A stretch of DNA of 12,824 nucleotides from JACCZP01 sp050997195 (lineage in GTDB: Bacteria > Actinomycetota > Thermoleophilia > Solirubrobacterales > Thermoleophilaceae), in the NCBI GenBank assembly GCA_050997195.1, contig JBPCRE010000130.1, positions 1 to 12,824 on the forward strand, given 5' to 3'. The translations under genes were made by a program, and so were the position numbers. Of this stretch, positions 1 through 7,801 are shown piece by piece; positions within the stretch are counted from its first letter, which is position 1, and each line of letters opens with the position of its first letter. The notes below the pieces were generated by a model. That model was not told the origin of the DNA. It ran no database searches and was given only the letters and a program-made list of their open reading frames with translations.

Positions 1-349
1 TGCCCCCGGCCACCACGTAGATCGCGTCGCCCTCGCCCACGTTTCGCATCTGGCGCAGCGTGGCGGCGTCCACGCGGGCGAGCCCGCCCGGGCCGAGCAC
101 GTGCCGCGACTCGTCGCCGAACACGAACTCGATGCGGCCCTGGTGCACGAAGTAGGTCTCCTCCTGCTCGTCGTGCCAGTGGCGGCCGGAGTCCGAGCCC
201 TCGGGGAGCACGACCGCGTTGATGCCGAACGCCGTCACCCCAAGGCCCTTGCGGATCTTGCGGAAGCCGGGGCCCTCGCCAAGGCCGTCGATGTTGGCCA
301 CGGCGTAGCCCTCGCCCTCGATCGGCTCGCCCACCTCGTCGCCGGCCAT
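1..349 (-). CDS. Cupin-domain protein (C-terminus beyond window)
   Basis: A small cupin beta-barrel protein of unknown substrate; the first 116 codons are present and the 3' end runs off the left edge. The start is the ATG at 349-347, which shares its A with the TGA stop of the upstream rhodanese gene (TGATG). No Shine-Dalgarno is visible, so translation probably depends on coupling. Cupin motif 1 is clear: G55, H57-W-H59, E64 and G71 fit the H-x-H-x4-E-x6-G pattern. Motif 2 is degenerate: counting back from the conserved N103, the position that normally holds the third metal-binding His is Arg99 (residues LRQMRN). A canonical metal site is therefore incomplete, and the protein may be a non-enzymatic sugar or small-ligand binder, or may bind metal differently. 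Many cupins of this size are annotated only as cupin-domain proteins. Family assignment is confident; function is unknown. Confidence 0.85.
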   Translation of the reverse strand, partial: MAGDEVGEPIEGEGYAVANIDGLGEGPGFRKIRKGLGVTAFGINAVVLPEGSDSGRHWHDEQEETYFVHQGRIEFVFGDESRHVLGPGGLARVDAATLRQMRNVGEGDAIYVVAGG

Positions 350-699
350 CAGTGATCTGCCACGTAGCCGCCGTCGGGGGCGAGGGGCAGCCCGGCCTCA
401 GCCCACGCCTGGATGCCGCCCTCCATGTTGTAGGCGTCGTAGCCCGCGGCCCGGAAGGCCTGGGTGACCATGCCCGAGCGCGCGCCGAGCCGGCAGTGGA
501 ACACCACCGCACGCTCGCGGTCCACGCTCTGGGCCTGGGAGGCGATGTGCTCGAGGGGCACGTGCCGGGTGCCCTCGATGTAGCCCGCCTCGCGCTCGTA
601 GGGCTCTCGCACGTCGATCACCTCAACCTCTCCGGAGGCCAGGAGATCGGCCGCGCGCTGCGGCGAGACCTCGTGCGCGGCCTCGGTGAAGGCTCCCAC
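349..699 (-). CDS. Single-domain rhodanese-like sulfurtransferase
   Basis: A 116-residue stand-alone rhodanese domain, the usual size for this class. Such proteins carry a persulfide on a catalytic Cys and pass sulfur to acceptors such as cyanide, thiols or sulfur-carrier pathways. Visible motifs are VIDVREPYE (residues 27-35, the CDC25-like N-terminal motif), the active-site loop HCRLGARSG with Cys69, and the C-terminal stretch YNMEGGIQAWAEAGLPL. The six-residue loop after Cys69 ends in Arg-Ser, as in active rhodaneses rather than phosphatases. The start is GTG at 699-697, with a weak AGGA overlapping the TAG stop of the upstream GGDEF-EAL gene. The 11-bp spacing and the TGATG overlap with the downstream cupin point to one operon. 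It has no signal peptide or membrane segment, so it is probably cytoplasmic. The physiological acceptor is not evident. Confidence 0.9.
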   Translation of the reverse strand: MGAFTEAAHEVSPQRAADLLASGEVEVIDVREPYEREAGYIEGTRHVPLEHIASQAQSVDRERAVVFHCRLGARSGMVTQAFRAAGYDAYNMEGGIQAWAEAGLPLAPDGGYVADH

Positions 700-710
700 T
701 CAGACCGATC

Positions 711-2594
711 CTAATGCTTCGTGGGCGAGAGCCGGGGCAGCATCGAGGCCACCGTCTCCGCGGGCATGGGGCGCGCGAGGTGGAAGCCCTGGGCGAGCGC
801 GCACCCGCGTTCGACGAGGAAGCGGCGCTGTGCCTCGGTCTCCACGCCCTCGGCCACCGCCTCCATGCCGAGAGCCTCGGCCAGGGCGATGGCCGCGCTC
901 ACCAGCCCTGCGGCCTCGAGGTCCTCGGGCGCGCCGACGAGGAAAGAGCGATCGATCTTCAGCACCTGCACGGGCAGGGTGCGCAGGCGGGCGAGGGAGG
1001 AGAACCCTGCGCCGAAGTCGTCGATGGCAACGTGCAGGCCGAGATCGCGTAGGCGGGTGATGAGGGGGATCGCGCGCTCGGGATCGTGCATGAGCGCCGA
1101 CTCGGTGATCTCCATGGTGAAGCGGGAGAGATCGAGCTCGGCGGCGTCGAGGCGCTCGGCCATCACCGGCACGAGGTCGCGCCGGCGAAGCTGGCGGGCG
1201 GAGACGTTGAAGGAGACGTGGGGGTCGAGGCCCTCGGCGAGCCAGTCGCCGGCCTGGCGTGCGATGTCGGCGATCACCCACTCCCCGATCGACTCGATCA
1301 GGCCGGTCTCCTCGGCGAGGGGGATGAACAGCGCGGGCAGCATGAGCCCGCGGTCGGGGTGCTCCCACCGCAGGAGCGCCTCCACCGAGGTCACCGTGCC
1401 GCGGGCCAGCGAGTAGATCGGCTGGTAGTGAAGAAGGAGCTCGTCGCCCTCGAGCGCGCGGCGCAGGCGTGTGGTGTCGGAGAGCCGGCGAAAGGACTCG
1501 AGGGTGCCCCCGCTGTAGACGGCGAAGCCGCCGGGCCCGCCCTCCTTGGCGGCGTACATCGCGGCGTCGGCGTGCTTGAGCAGGTGGTCGGCGGTGCGGG
1601 CGTCCCGGGGGAAGACGCTGCCCCCCACGGTGGCGCACACCTCGAACTCCGCGCCGTCGATGGAGAACGGCTCGGCGAGGATGCGGGCGATGCGCTCGGA
1701 CATGGCCAGAGCGGCCTCGTCGGGGTCCTCGCCGGGATCGCCGAGCATGAGCAGGAACTCGTCGCCGCCGGGGCGTCCGAGCGCGTCGGCCGGTCCCACG
1801 AGGTCGCGCAGTCGCGAGGCGATGCGGCAGAGCACCGTGTCCCCGGCCGAGTGGCCGAGCGAGTCGTTTACGAGGCGAAAGGCGTCGAGGTCCACGGAGA
1901 GGAGCACGAGCTCGCGGCGCTCCTCGCGCGCGTCGCTCACCGCCCGCTCGAGGCGGTCCTCGAGCAGCGCGCGGTTGGGCAGGCCGGTGAGGGCGTCGTA
2001 GAACGCGAGGTGCCCGGCCGGCTCATCCTCGCCCTTCTCGTCGTCGCCGGAGAGCACTCCGAGGTACTCCTCCGCCCTCGTGCGCTCCTCCTCGAGCGCG
2101 CGCCTGGCCTCGCGCTGCTCGGTCACGTCGACCCACACCCCGTGCGCCAGTGTGCGACCGGTGCCCTCCGCCGGCACCGCCGTCTGCTCCCTGACCCACA
2201 CCTCGCGCCCGTCGCGACCCACGAGCCGGTACTCCGCGGCCACCGGCCGGTGCTCGAGCCACGCTCGCCCGCACTCGTCCACCGCACGCTCTCGGTCCTC
2301 CGGGTGCAGCAGCTCGCCCCACAGCGGCGGCTCGGCGAGCCAACGTTCGCGCGGGTAGCCCAGCAGGGCCTCGACCTGCGGGGAGACGTAGCGCACGCGC
2401 AGGGTGTCCTCCCACGTGCCCACGAAGGTGGTGAGCGGTAGAGCCTCGACCAGGTCGCGGTAGCGGCGGTCGAGCTCGGCGACGCGCTCGAGCGAGCGCT
2501 GCAGATCGACCTCGCGCGCTTGGGCCCCGCCGGTGGCGTCCGGGCCCTCGTGGAGAGCGGCCACGAACTCGCTCCAGAAGGCGTCCTCGCTCAT
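711..2594 (-). CDS. PAS-GGDEF-EAL cyclic-di-GMP turnover protein
   Basis: A 627-residue soluble signalling protein with both a diguanylate cyclase and a phosphodiesterase domain. Order: a PAS/PAC sensor (about 45-165, ending in VWVDVTEQREARR), a short charged helical linker (158-190), GGDEF (about 195-362) and EAL (about 375-620). The cyclase active site looks intact: D235, F239, N243, D244, D252 and GGDEF at 276-280. The EAL domain keeps EAL (405-407), N463, E495, DDFGAG (525-530), K546, EGVET (582-586) and Q602, so phosphodiesterase activity is expected. The allosteric I-site is degenerate: RxxD is replaced by GPAD (267-270), and Pro275 sits just before GGDEF where an aromatic or Leu is usual. 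The start is ATG with AGAGGA at 2606-2601, 6 bp upstream. No membrane segment is seen, so the input signal is presumably cytoplasmic and sensed by PAS; the ligand is unknown. Confidence 0.95.
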   Translation of the reverse strand: MSEDAFWSEFVAALHEGPDATGGAQAREVDLQRSLERVAELDRRYRDLVEALPLTTFVGTWEDTLRVRYVSPQVEALLGYPRERWLAEPPLWGELLHPEDRERAVDECGRAWLEHRPVAAEYRLVGRDGREVWVREQTAVPAEGTGRTLAHGVWVDVTEQREARRALEEERTRAEEYLGVLSGDDEKGEDEPAGHLAFYDALTGLPNRALLEDRLERAVSDAREERRELVLLSVDLDAFRLVNDSLGHSAGDTVLCRIASRLRDLVGPADALGRPGGDEFLLMLGDPGEDPDEAALAMSERIARILAEPFSIDGAEFEVCATVGGSVFPRDARTADHLLKHADAAMYAAKEGGPGGFAVYSGGTLESFRRLSDTTRLRRALEGDELLLHYQPIYSLARGTVTSVEALLRWEHPDRGLMLPALFIPLAEETGLIESIGEWVIADIARQAGDWLAEGLDPHVSFNVSARQLRRRDLVPVMAERLDAAELDLSRFTMEITESALMHDPERAIPLITRLRDLGLHVAIDDFGAGFSSLARLRTLPVQVLKIDRSFLVGAPEDLEAAGLVSAAIALAEALGMEAVAEGVETEAQRRFLVERGCALAQGFHLARPMPAETVASMLPRLSPTKH

Positions 2595-3012
2595 GAACGA
2601 TCCTCTGAAGTGCGCCAGGGTCGAACCATGTCAGGGAGGGTAGGGCGCGGCGATGAGGGAGGGAGCAATTCGGCGGTCCGCCTCGGTCCCCTGGGGGGGT
2701 CATCGCGGCCCTCCGCGTGCTCTTCGCGCTCGCGCCGCCCGCCGTCACCCCCGACGTGTCTCTCCTACGTGGCCTGCGGGCCCGTGGGCGCGCTGCATCA
2801 CTCGAGCCCCCTACCTGAGCCCGCCGAACGCCTCCCCCGGTGATCCGGTGGTGGCTCTGGTGGCCTTCCGCGAGATCCCGATCCGGAGCCAGGTTTAAGG
2901 CCGCGTTCAGCCACCCTTGGTAGCTTCGCGGGTGGACCTCCGGTCGGTGGCGCCGAGCTCACCTTCCACCTTCTCGGCAGGCCCTCACCACGGGCGGGTC
3001 GAACCTCCTCAC
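2595..3012. other. Divergent intergenic spacer, no recognised element
   Basis: This stretch separates the leftward c-di-GMP operon from the rightward glycosyltransferase genes and should hold both promoters. The only clear element is the Shine-Dalgarno AGAGGA (minus strand, 2606-2601) of the GGDEF-EAL gene. I searched both strands for paired -35/-10 boxes and found none worth naming. An AT-richer patch around 2895-2900 (GTTTAAG) could lie near the rightward promoter. Short repeats (GATCCGG twice; GGGTCGAACC at 2618-2627 and 2996-3005) are probably chance. The right boundary is uncertain because the downstream open frame extends back to a TTG at 2917. Confidence 0.5.
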
Positions 3013-4566
3013 GTGACCAGGACAACGGCTCGACCACCAGCGCCCGCCGCGGCCCTTCGGGAGCCGGCTACCGCGTGGGCACCGGACCCCTCGCCGGAAA
3101 GCGTCCGCGGCTCCCGGCCTGCCGCCCTGCTCGTGCTCGGGTGCCTGGCCCTGGCCGCTCTCACCCTCCTGCTCCCCGCCGCGCCGACCTACGACCCGTG
3201 GTCCTGGATCAATTGGGGCCGCGAGGTGGCGGCGCTCGACCTGAACACGGTGGCCGGCCCCTCCTGGAAGCCGCTGCCGGTGATCTTCACCACGGTGTTC
3301 TCCCTGGCCGGGGATGCGGCGCCGGAGCTGTGGCTCGTCCTCGCCCGGGCCGGAGGGCTCCTCGCGTTGGTCATGGCGTGGAGGCTGGCCGCGCGCCTCG
3401 CCGGCCCGGCGGCCGGCGCGGTGGCCGCCGCGGCCCTGCTCCTGGCCGACGGGTGGGTCTACACGGTGGGCCTCGGCAACTCCGAGGGACTGCTCATCGC
3501 CTTCGCCCTTCTCGCCGCCGAGCGCCACCTCGACGGGCGCCCGGACCACGCGTTCGCGCTCGCGGTGGGCGCCGCGCTCCTTCGCCCCGAGGCCTGGCCC
3601 TTCCTCGGTGCCTACGCCCTCTGGGTGTGGCTGCGGCGCCCCGCCGCACGGCCGCTGGTGGCCCTCGGGCTCGCCCTGGTGCCCGTGCTGTGGTTCTTGC
3701 CCGAGCTCTGGGGCTCGGGTCAGCTCCTTCGCTCCTCCGAGCGCGCGGCCACCCCCGACTCGCTCAGTCCCGCCTTCGCCGATCAGCCGGCCCTCGCGGT
3801 AATCGCCCGCGCTGCCGCGGTGGTGCCCGTGCCCGCCGTGATCGGCGCGACCTTCGCGCTCGCCCTCGCTCTCGCCCGGGGCCGCCGCGGCCGCTTCGAG
3901 TCCCGCGCAGCGCTCGGCCTCGGCGCCCTCGCCGGGGCGTGGCTCGCCCTGGTGGCCCTCATGACCCAGGCGGGCTTCTCGGGCAACCTGCGCTACGTGC
4001 TGCTCCCGGTGGCCGTGGCCTGCGTGCTCGGGGGCGTGGGGTGGGCCTGGCTCGCGAGCATGGTCGGCGCCCTCTCGCGGGCGCGCTTCGGCGATCGCCG
4101 CGGGCCGCGGATCGCCGGCCTGGTCGTGCTCGCCCTCGGCGCGCTCTGCGTGGCTCCGTTTACCCCGCGCCTTGCCGAGGCCGCCCCGCGCGAGCTTGCA
4201 AAGCTCGGCTACGAGGCGCAGCTCTACGACTCCCTCGAGGTGGCCGTCGAGCGCGCGGGCGGCCCCGCGAGCGTGCTGGCCTGCGGGCGCCCGGTGGCGG
4301 GCCCCTACCAGGTGCCGGCTCTCGCCTGGCGGCTGCGGGCCCACGGCATCGACGTCGGGCTCGACGCCCGTGAGGCCGGAACCGTGTTCCGCGCCGCACC
4401 CGTGCGTGAGGCACGTCGTGAGCCGACGCTACCCTCCGGTGGTTCCGGCCTTCGCACGGTGGCTCGCGCCGGACCGTGGGAGGTACACGCGGCGTGCCGC
4501 CCGAGCTCGGCGGACGGTCGCACGGACGCGTCCCGCCGGGCCCCCATCTCCGAACGTCTGCCATGA
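3013..4566 (+). CDS. Polytopic membrane protein, GT-C glycosyltransferase-like
   Basis: An integral membrane protein of about 517 residues with some 9-10 hydrophobic segments, the first at about residues 37-57, and a soluble C-terminal region of roughly 110 residues. Immediately after the first membrane segment comes an acidic/aromatic loop, YDPWSWINWGRE. This is the position where GT-C enzymes, which use polyprenyl-phosphate-linked sugars on the outer face of the membrane, carry their catalytic acid. The overall plan fits a GT-C/PMT-like protein, but no single family signature is decisive. The start is uncertain: the frame is open from a TTG at 2917, with in-frame GTGs at 2932, 2947 and 3013, none with a good Shine-Dalgarno and no ATG. 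I chose 3013 because it leaves a short cytoplasmic tail before the first membrane segment. Its stop overlaps the next gene (ATGA), so the two are coupled and probably act in the same glycan pathway. Confidence 0.75.
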   Translation: MTRTTARPPAPAAALREPATAWAPDPSPESVRGSRPAALLVLGCLALAALTLLLPAAPTYDPWSWINWGREVAALDLNTVAGPSWKPLPVIFTTVFSLAGDAAPELWLVLARAGGLLALVMAWRLAARLAGPAAGAVAAAALLLADGWVYTVGLGNSEGLLIAFALLAAERHLDGRPDHAFALAVGAALLRPEAWPFLGAYALWVWLRRPAARPLVALGLALVPVLWFLPELWGSGQLLRSSERAATPDSLSPAFADQPALAVIARAAAVVPVPAVIGATFALALALARGRRGRFESRAALGLGALAGAWLALVALMTQAGFSGNLRYVLLPVAVACVLGGVGWAWLASMVGALSRARFGDRRGPRIAGLVVLALGALCVAPFTPRLAEAAPRELAKLGYEAQLYDSLEVAVERAGGPASVLACGRPVAGPYQVPALAWRLRAHGIDVGLDAREAGTVFRAAPVREARREPTLPSGGSGLRTVARAGPWEVHAACRPSSADGRTDASRRAPISERLP

Positions 4567-6179
4567 GCACTCCCTCCACCGCATCCACGCTCGCCGCCCG
4601 GGCGCTCGCACTCCCGTTCGTCGAGCGCCTTCCACTGCGGGCCGCGGCTTCGATCGCCGCGCTCGGCGCCCTCATCGTGGCCTCGCTGGTCGTGCGTTCG
4701 CGCGCCATCGCGGCAGGCTTCTGGATCGACGAGGGGCTCTCGGTGGGGATCGCGTCCTTCCCGCTCTCCGAGATTCCCGAGATCCTGCGCCAGGATGGCT
4801 CGCCACCTCTCTACTACGCGCTCCTACACGTGTGGATGTCGATCGCCGGACGGCAGGAGGAGGCCACTCACCTGCTGTCGCTGTTCTTCGCGCTGCTGGC
4901 CGTCCCGGCGGCGCTGTGGTCCGGTTGGAGCCTGTTCGAGCCGCGCGTGGGTTGGTTCGCCGCCGGCCTCGCGGCGCTCAACCCGTTCCTCACCGTGCAC
5001 GCCCAGGAGACGCGCATGTACGCGCTCATGGTGCTCCTCTCCATTCTCGCCACGACGGCCTTCGCGCACGCCTTCGTGTTCGGGCGAAGGCGCTATCTGC
5101 CCCTGTTCGCCGGCCTGTTCACGCTCATGCTCTACACCCACAACTGGGCGCTCTTCTACGGGTTCGGGGCGGTGCTCGCCGTGGGGTTCTGCATGCGCCA
5201 GCGCACCGATCGCCGTCGCGTGGCCGTCGACGCGCTGCTCGTGTTCGGCGCCGCGGGCCTCCTCTACGCGCCGTGGGTGCCCACGCTCATCTTCCAGGTG
5301 CTCCACACCGGGGCGCCGTGGTCCAACGCGCCGCCGCCCAACGCGCCGCTCTCGCGCATCGCGAGCATCCTGGGAGGAGACAAGCCGGCGCTCGTGCTCC
5401 TGCTCGGGGCGGGCGCCGGTCTGGCCGCGCTCGTGGAGCGGGGCCGCCGCGACGACGAGCGTCGCTCGGCCGTGATCTCTCTCATGATCGTGGGAGCGGC
5501 CACCCTGGTGGTGGCCTGGCTCGTCTCCCAGGTGGCGCCGGCCTACACCACGCGCTACCTCGCGGTGGTGGTCGGTCCCCTGCTGCTGCTCGCCGCGAGC
5601 GGCCTGGCACGCTCGGGCCGGCTCGGGCTCGTGGCCGCGCTCATCGTGGCCTTCTACTGGACCGGGCAGCCCAACCTCGAGAGCAAGAGCAACACGCGCA
5701 ACGTGGTCTCCGAGGTCAAGTGGATGCTCGAGCCCGGCGACCTCGTGATCTCCACCCACCCCGAGCGCATGGCCGTGCTCGACTACTACCTCCCGGCCGG
5801 CTTCTCCTACGCGAGCCCGCTCGGGCCGGACACCAACCCGGGCGTAATGGACTGGCGCGACTCGCTCGCCAAGCTCAAGGCGGCGCGGCCCGAGCGCACC
5901 CTCGATCCTCTGCTCAGCAAGCTTCCCGAGGGACAGCGCGTGCTGCTCGTGCGCCCCGTGATCGGCAACCGCTCGGACTGGGCGGCGCCCTGGACCCGCC
6001 TCGTGCGCAAGCGCTCGGCGCAGTGGGGCCGCGCGCTCGAGCGCGACCCGCGCTTCGTGCGCCGCGCCGCCGCGCCGGTGTCCGGGCGCACCAGCCAGCA
6101 TGGGATCCGGGCGCTCGTCTACACCAAGGTCGCACCGCCCTCCTCGGCGCCCCCCATGCGCGCCGCCGTTCGCAATTAA
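4563..6179 (+). CDS. GT-C (family 39-like) membrane glycosyltransferase
   Basis: A 538-residue polytopic membrane protein with about 10-11 hydrophobic segments. It shows the hallmarks of PMT/ArnT-like GT-C enzymes, which move a sugar from a polyprenyl-phosphate donor to an acceptor outside the cytoplasm. The first external loop has FWIDEGLS (residues 53-60; D56-E57 is the expected catalytic acidic pair), followed by DGSPPLYYALLHVW (78-91). The conserved HAQETRMYAL is at 146-155 and YTTRYL at 328-333. A soluble domain follows from about residue 380. The ATG at 4563 overlaps the upstream TGA (ATGA) and lacks a Shine-Dalgarno, so translation is probably coupled. An in-frame GTG at 4476 would extend the protein by 29 residues entirely inside the upstream gene, and was rejected. 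Donor and acceptor are unknown. The UGM-like flavoprotein downstream suggests surface polysaccharide or glycolipid assembly. Confidence 0.88.
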   Translation: MSTPSTASTLAARALALPFVERLPLRAAASIAALGALIVASLVVRSRAIAAGFWIDEGLSVGIASFPLSEIPEILRQDGSPPLYYALLHVWMSIAGRQEEATHLLSLFFALLAVPAALWSGWSLFEPRVGWFAAGLAALNPFLTVHAQETRMYALMVLLSILATTAFAHAFVFGRRRYLPLFAGLFTLMLYTHNWALFYGFGAVLAVGFCMRQRTDRRRVAVDALLVFGAAGLLYAPWVPTLIFQVLHTGAPWSNAPPPNAPLSRIASILGGDKPALVLLLGAGAGLAALVERGRRDDERRSAVISLMIVGAATLVVAWLVSQVAPAYTTRYLAVVVGPLLLLAASGLARSGRLGLVAALIVAFYWTGQPNLESKSNTRNVVSEVKWMLEPGDLVISTHPERMAVLDYYLPAGFSYASPLGPDTNPGVMDWRDSLAKLKAARPERTLDPLLSKLPEGQRVLLVRPVIGNRSDWAAPWTRLVRKRSAQWGRALERDPRFVRRAAAPVSGRTSQHGIRALVYTKVAPPSSAPPMRAAVRN

Positions 6180-6210
6180 CCAAGCCCTTAGCCGGGGCCG
6201 CTAGACAACC

Positions 6211-6214
6211 GGAG
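6211..6214 (+). promoter_or_regulatory. Shine-Dalgarno deciding the start of the UGM-like gene
   Basis: GGAG lies 8 bp before the ATG at 6223 but only 2 bp before the in-frame TTG at 6217. This favours the ATG and a 505-residue product. Confidence 0.6.
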
Positions 6215-6222
6215 CTTTGACC

Positions 6223-7740
6223 ATGATCGCTGAGACGTCTGGACGCCCCATGACCACGGACGCGGAGCGTCCCACCGTTGTGCTCGGGGCGGGCCCCGCG
6301 GGCCTCACGGCCGCGTACCTGCTCGCCAAGAAGGGCCTCCCCGTGATCGTGCTCGAGGCCGAGAACCAGGTCGGCGGCATCGCCAAGACAGAGGTCCGCG
6401 ACGGCCCGGGCGGCAAGTACCGCTTCGACCTCGGCGGGCACCGCTTCTTCACCAAGGTCAAGGAGGTCGACGACCTCTGGCACGAGATCATGCGCGAGGA
6501 GTTTCTGCTGCGCCCGCGCATGTCGCGCATCTACTGGAACAAGAAGTTCCTCGACTACCCGCTGCGCGGACCCGACGTGATCAGGAAGCTCGGTCCCGTC
6601 GAGCTCACCCGCTCGCTCTTCTCCTACCTGTGGGCGCAGGTCAAGCCGAAGGGCCCCGAGGACACGTTCGAGCAGTGGGTGTCGAATCGCTTCGGCAAGC
6701 GCCTGTTCAACCTCTTCTTCAGGTCCTACACCGAGAAGCTGTGGGGCGTGCCGACCTCAGAGATCCGGGCCGACTGGGCGGCCCAGCGCATCAAGGGCCT
6801 GTCGTTCTTCAGCGCCGCCAAGGCCGCCTTCTTCGGCAACCGGGGCAACGAGATCAAGAGCCTTATCTCCGAGTTCCACTATCCCCGCTACGGCCCCGGG
6901 CAGATGTGGGAGCAGATGACCGAGGACATCCAGAGGCTCGGCGGGGAGATCCTCATGGAGACGCCGGTCGAGAAGCTGCTGGTCGAGGACGGACGGGTCA
7001 CCGGCGTCGTCGCCGGCGGTAAGACCTACGAGGCCGATCACGTGATCTCCTCGCTGCCGCTGCGAAACGTGGTCGGCATGGCCGACCCCGTCCCGGGACC
7101 CGAGATCCTGTCCGCGGCGCGGGGCATTCGCTACCGGGACTTCCTCACCGTCTCGCTGGTCCTCGACGGCCAGGATCTGTTCCCGGACAACTGGATCTAC
7201 ATCCACGAGCCCGACGTCGAGGTCGGCCGCATCCAGAACTTCCGCTCGTGGAGCCCGTGGATGGTGCCCGACCCCACCAAGGCCTGCGTCGGCCTCGAGT
7301 ACTTCTGCTTCGAGGGCGACGAGCTGTGGGAGATGGACGACGACAAGCTCGTCGAGCTCGGCATGCGTGAGCTCGAGCAGCTCGGCCTCGCCCGGCCCGA
7401 CATGCTCGAGTTCGGCTTCGCCACCCGCGTGCCCAAGGCCTACCCGATGTACGACATGGACTACTCCGAGCGCATCGCCACGATCCGCGGCTGGCTGGAC
7501 GGGATCGAGAACCTGCAACAGGTCGGGCGCAACGGCTTGCACCGCTACAACAACTCCGACCACTCGATGCTCACGGCGATGCGAGCGGTGGACAATCTCG
7601 TGCTGGGCACCGAGCACGACATCTGGGCCGTGAACGCCGAGTCCGTGTACCACGAGACCGAGAAGCAGGACGAGCAGCAGCCCTACATCAAGGCGCCGGA
7701 CACCGAGGGGATGAAGCAGCCGCTGGCGTCCGAACGGTAG
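6223..7740 (+). CDS. UDP-galactopyranose mutase-like FAD protein
   Basis: A 505-residue flavoprotein of the NAD(P)/FAD-binding amine-oxidase/UGM-like superfamily. The N-terminal Rossmann fold shows VVLGAGPAGLTAAYLL (GxGxxG at about 22-27), an acidic residue at the end of strand 2 (E45) and QVGGIAKT (49-56). GGHRFFTK (71-78) corresponds to the flavin-contacting loop of mutases, and RPRMSRIYWNKKFLDYPL follows. Near the C-terminus, GRNGLHRYNNSDHSM (about 436-450) is the typical FAD-closing motif of this group. True UDP-galactopyranose mutases are usually about 370-400 residues, so this longer protein belongs to a related subgroup often found in polysaccharide loci; a mutase reaction on a nucleotide sugar is an inference. 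It has no membrane segments and lies 43 bp after the GT-C pair, so co-transcription is likely. It could supply an unusual sugar for those transferases, or act as another flavoenzyme such as a desaturase. Confidence 0.85.
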   Translation: MIAETSGRPMTTDAERPTVVLGAGPAGLTAAYLLAKKGLPVIVLEAENQVGGIAKTEVRDGPGGKYRFDLGGHRFFTKVKEVDDLWHEIMREEFLLRPRMSRIYWNKKFLDYPLRGPDVIRKLGPVELTRSLFSYLWAQVKPKGPEDTFEQWVSNRFGKRLFNLFFRSYTEKLWGVPTSEIRADWAAQRIKGLSFFSAAKAAFFGNRGNEIKSLISEFHYPRYGPGQMWEQMTEDIQRLGGEILMETPVEKLLVEDGRVTGVVAGGKTYEADHVISSLPLRNVVGMADPVPGPEILSAARGIRYRDFLTVSLVLDGQDLFPDNWIYIHEPDVEVGRIQNFRSWSPWMVPDPTKACVGLEYFCFEGDELWEMDDDKLVELGMRELEQLGLARPDMLEFGFATRVPKAYPMYDMDYSERIATIRGWLDGIENLQQVGRNGLHRYNNSDHSMLTAMRAVDNLVLGTEHDIWAVNAESVYHETEKQDEQQPYIKAPDTEGMKQPLASER

Positions 7741-7751
7741 CTAAGCCTCAT

Positions 7752-7777
7752 CGGCACGGCCTCTCGGGCGATTGCCG
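7752..7777 (+). terminator. Weak hairpin after the UGM-like gene
   Basis: CGGCA (7752-7756) can pair with TGCCG (7773-7777) and, inside a small internal loop, GCC (7759-7761) with GGC (7767-7769). No T-tract follows, so an intrinsic terminator is only a possibility. Its position, 11 bp after the stop and before a gene of different composition, is the main support. Confidence 0.25.
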
Positions 7778-7798
7778 GGGGAGCTGGACTGATCTTAT
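7772..7798 (+). promoter_or_regulatory. Possible promoter of the AAA ATPase gene
   Basis: TTGCCG (7772-7777) and TCTTAT (7793-7798) each match four of six positions of the -35 and -10 consensus, with a short 15-bp spacer. Transcription would then begin around 7805, inside the dyad described next. This is weak and rests only on position and partial match. Confidence 0.22.
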
Positions 7799-7801
7799 CG
7801 A

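Noticed and set aside
686..1638. Arg-rich open frames on both strands inside the GGDEF-EAL region
   Set aside because: Out-of-frame readings of the EAL domain coding sequence.
1086..2441. Long plus-strand open frame (451 codons) antisense to the GGDEF-EAL gene
   Set aside because: High GC content makes the complementary frame open; the product is low-complexity and has no recognisable motif, whereas the minus strand encodes complete catalytic motifs.
2618..3005. GGGTCGAACC at 2618-2627 and 2996-3005, on the minus strand resembling the T-loop of a tRNA
   Set aside because: The flanking bases do not form a T-stem or acceptor stem at either place, and a 10-bp repeat of such composition is plausible by chance.
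4824..6101. 425-codon minus-strand open frame opposite the second GT-C gene
   Set aside because: Composition typical of an antisense shadow in GC-rich DNA, with no domain or hydrophobic pattern.
6217..6222. TTG start for the UGM-like gene
   Set aside because: It is only 2 bp from GGAG, too close for initiation; the ATG at 6223 is correctly spaced.
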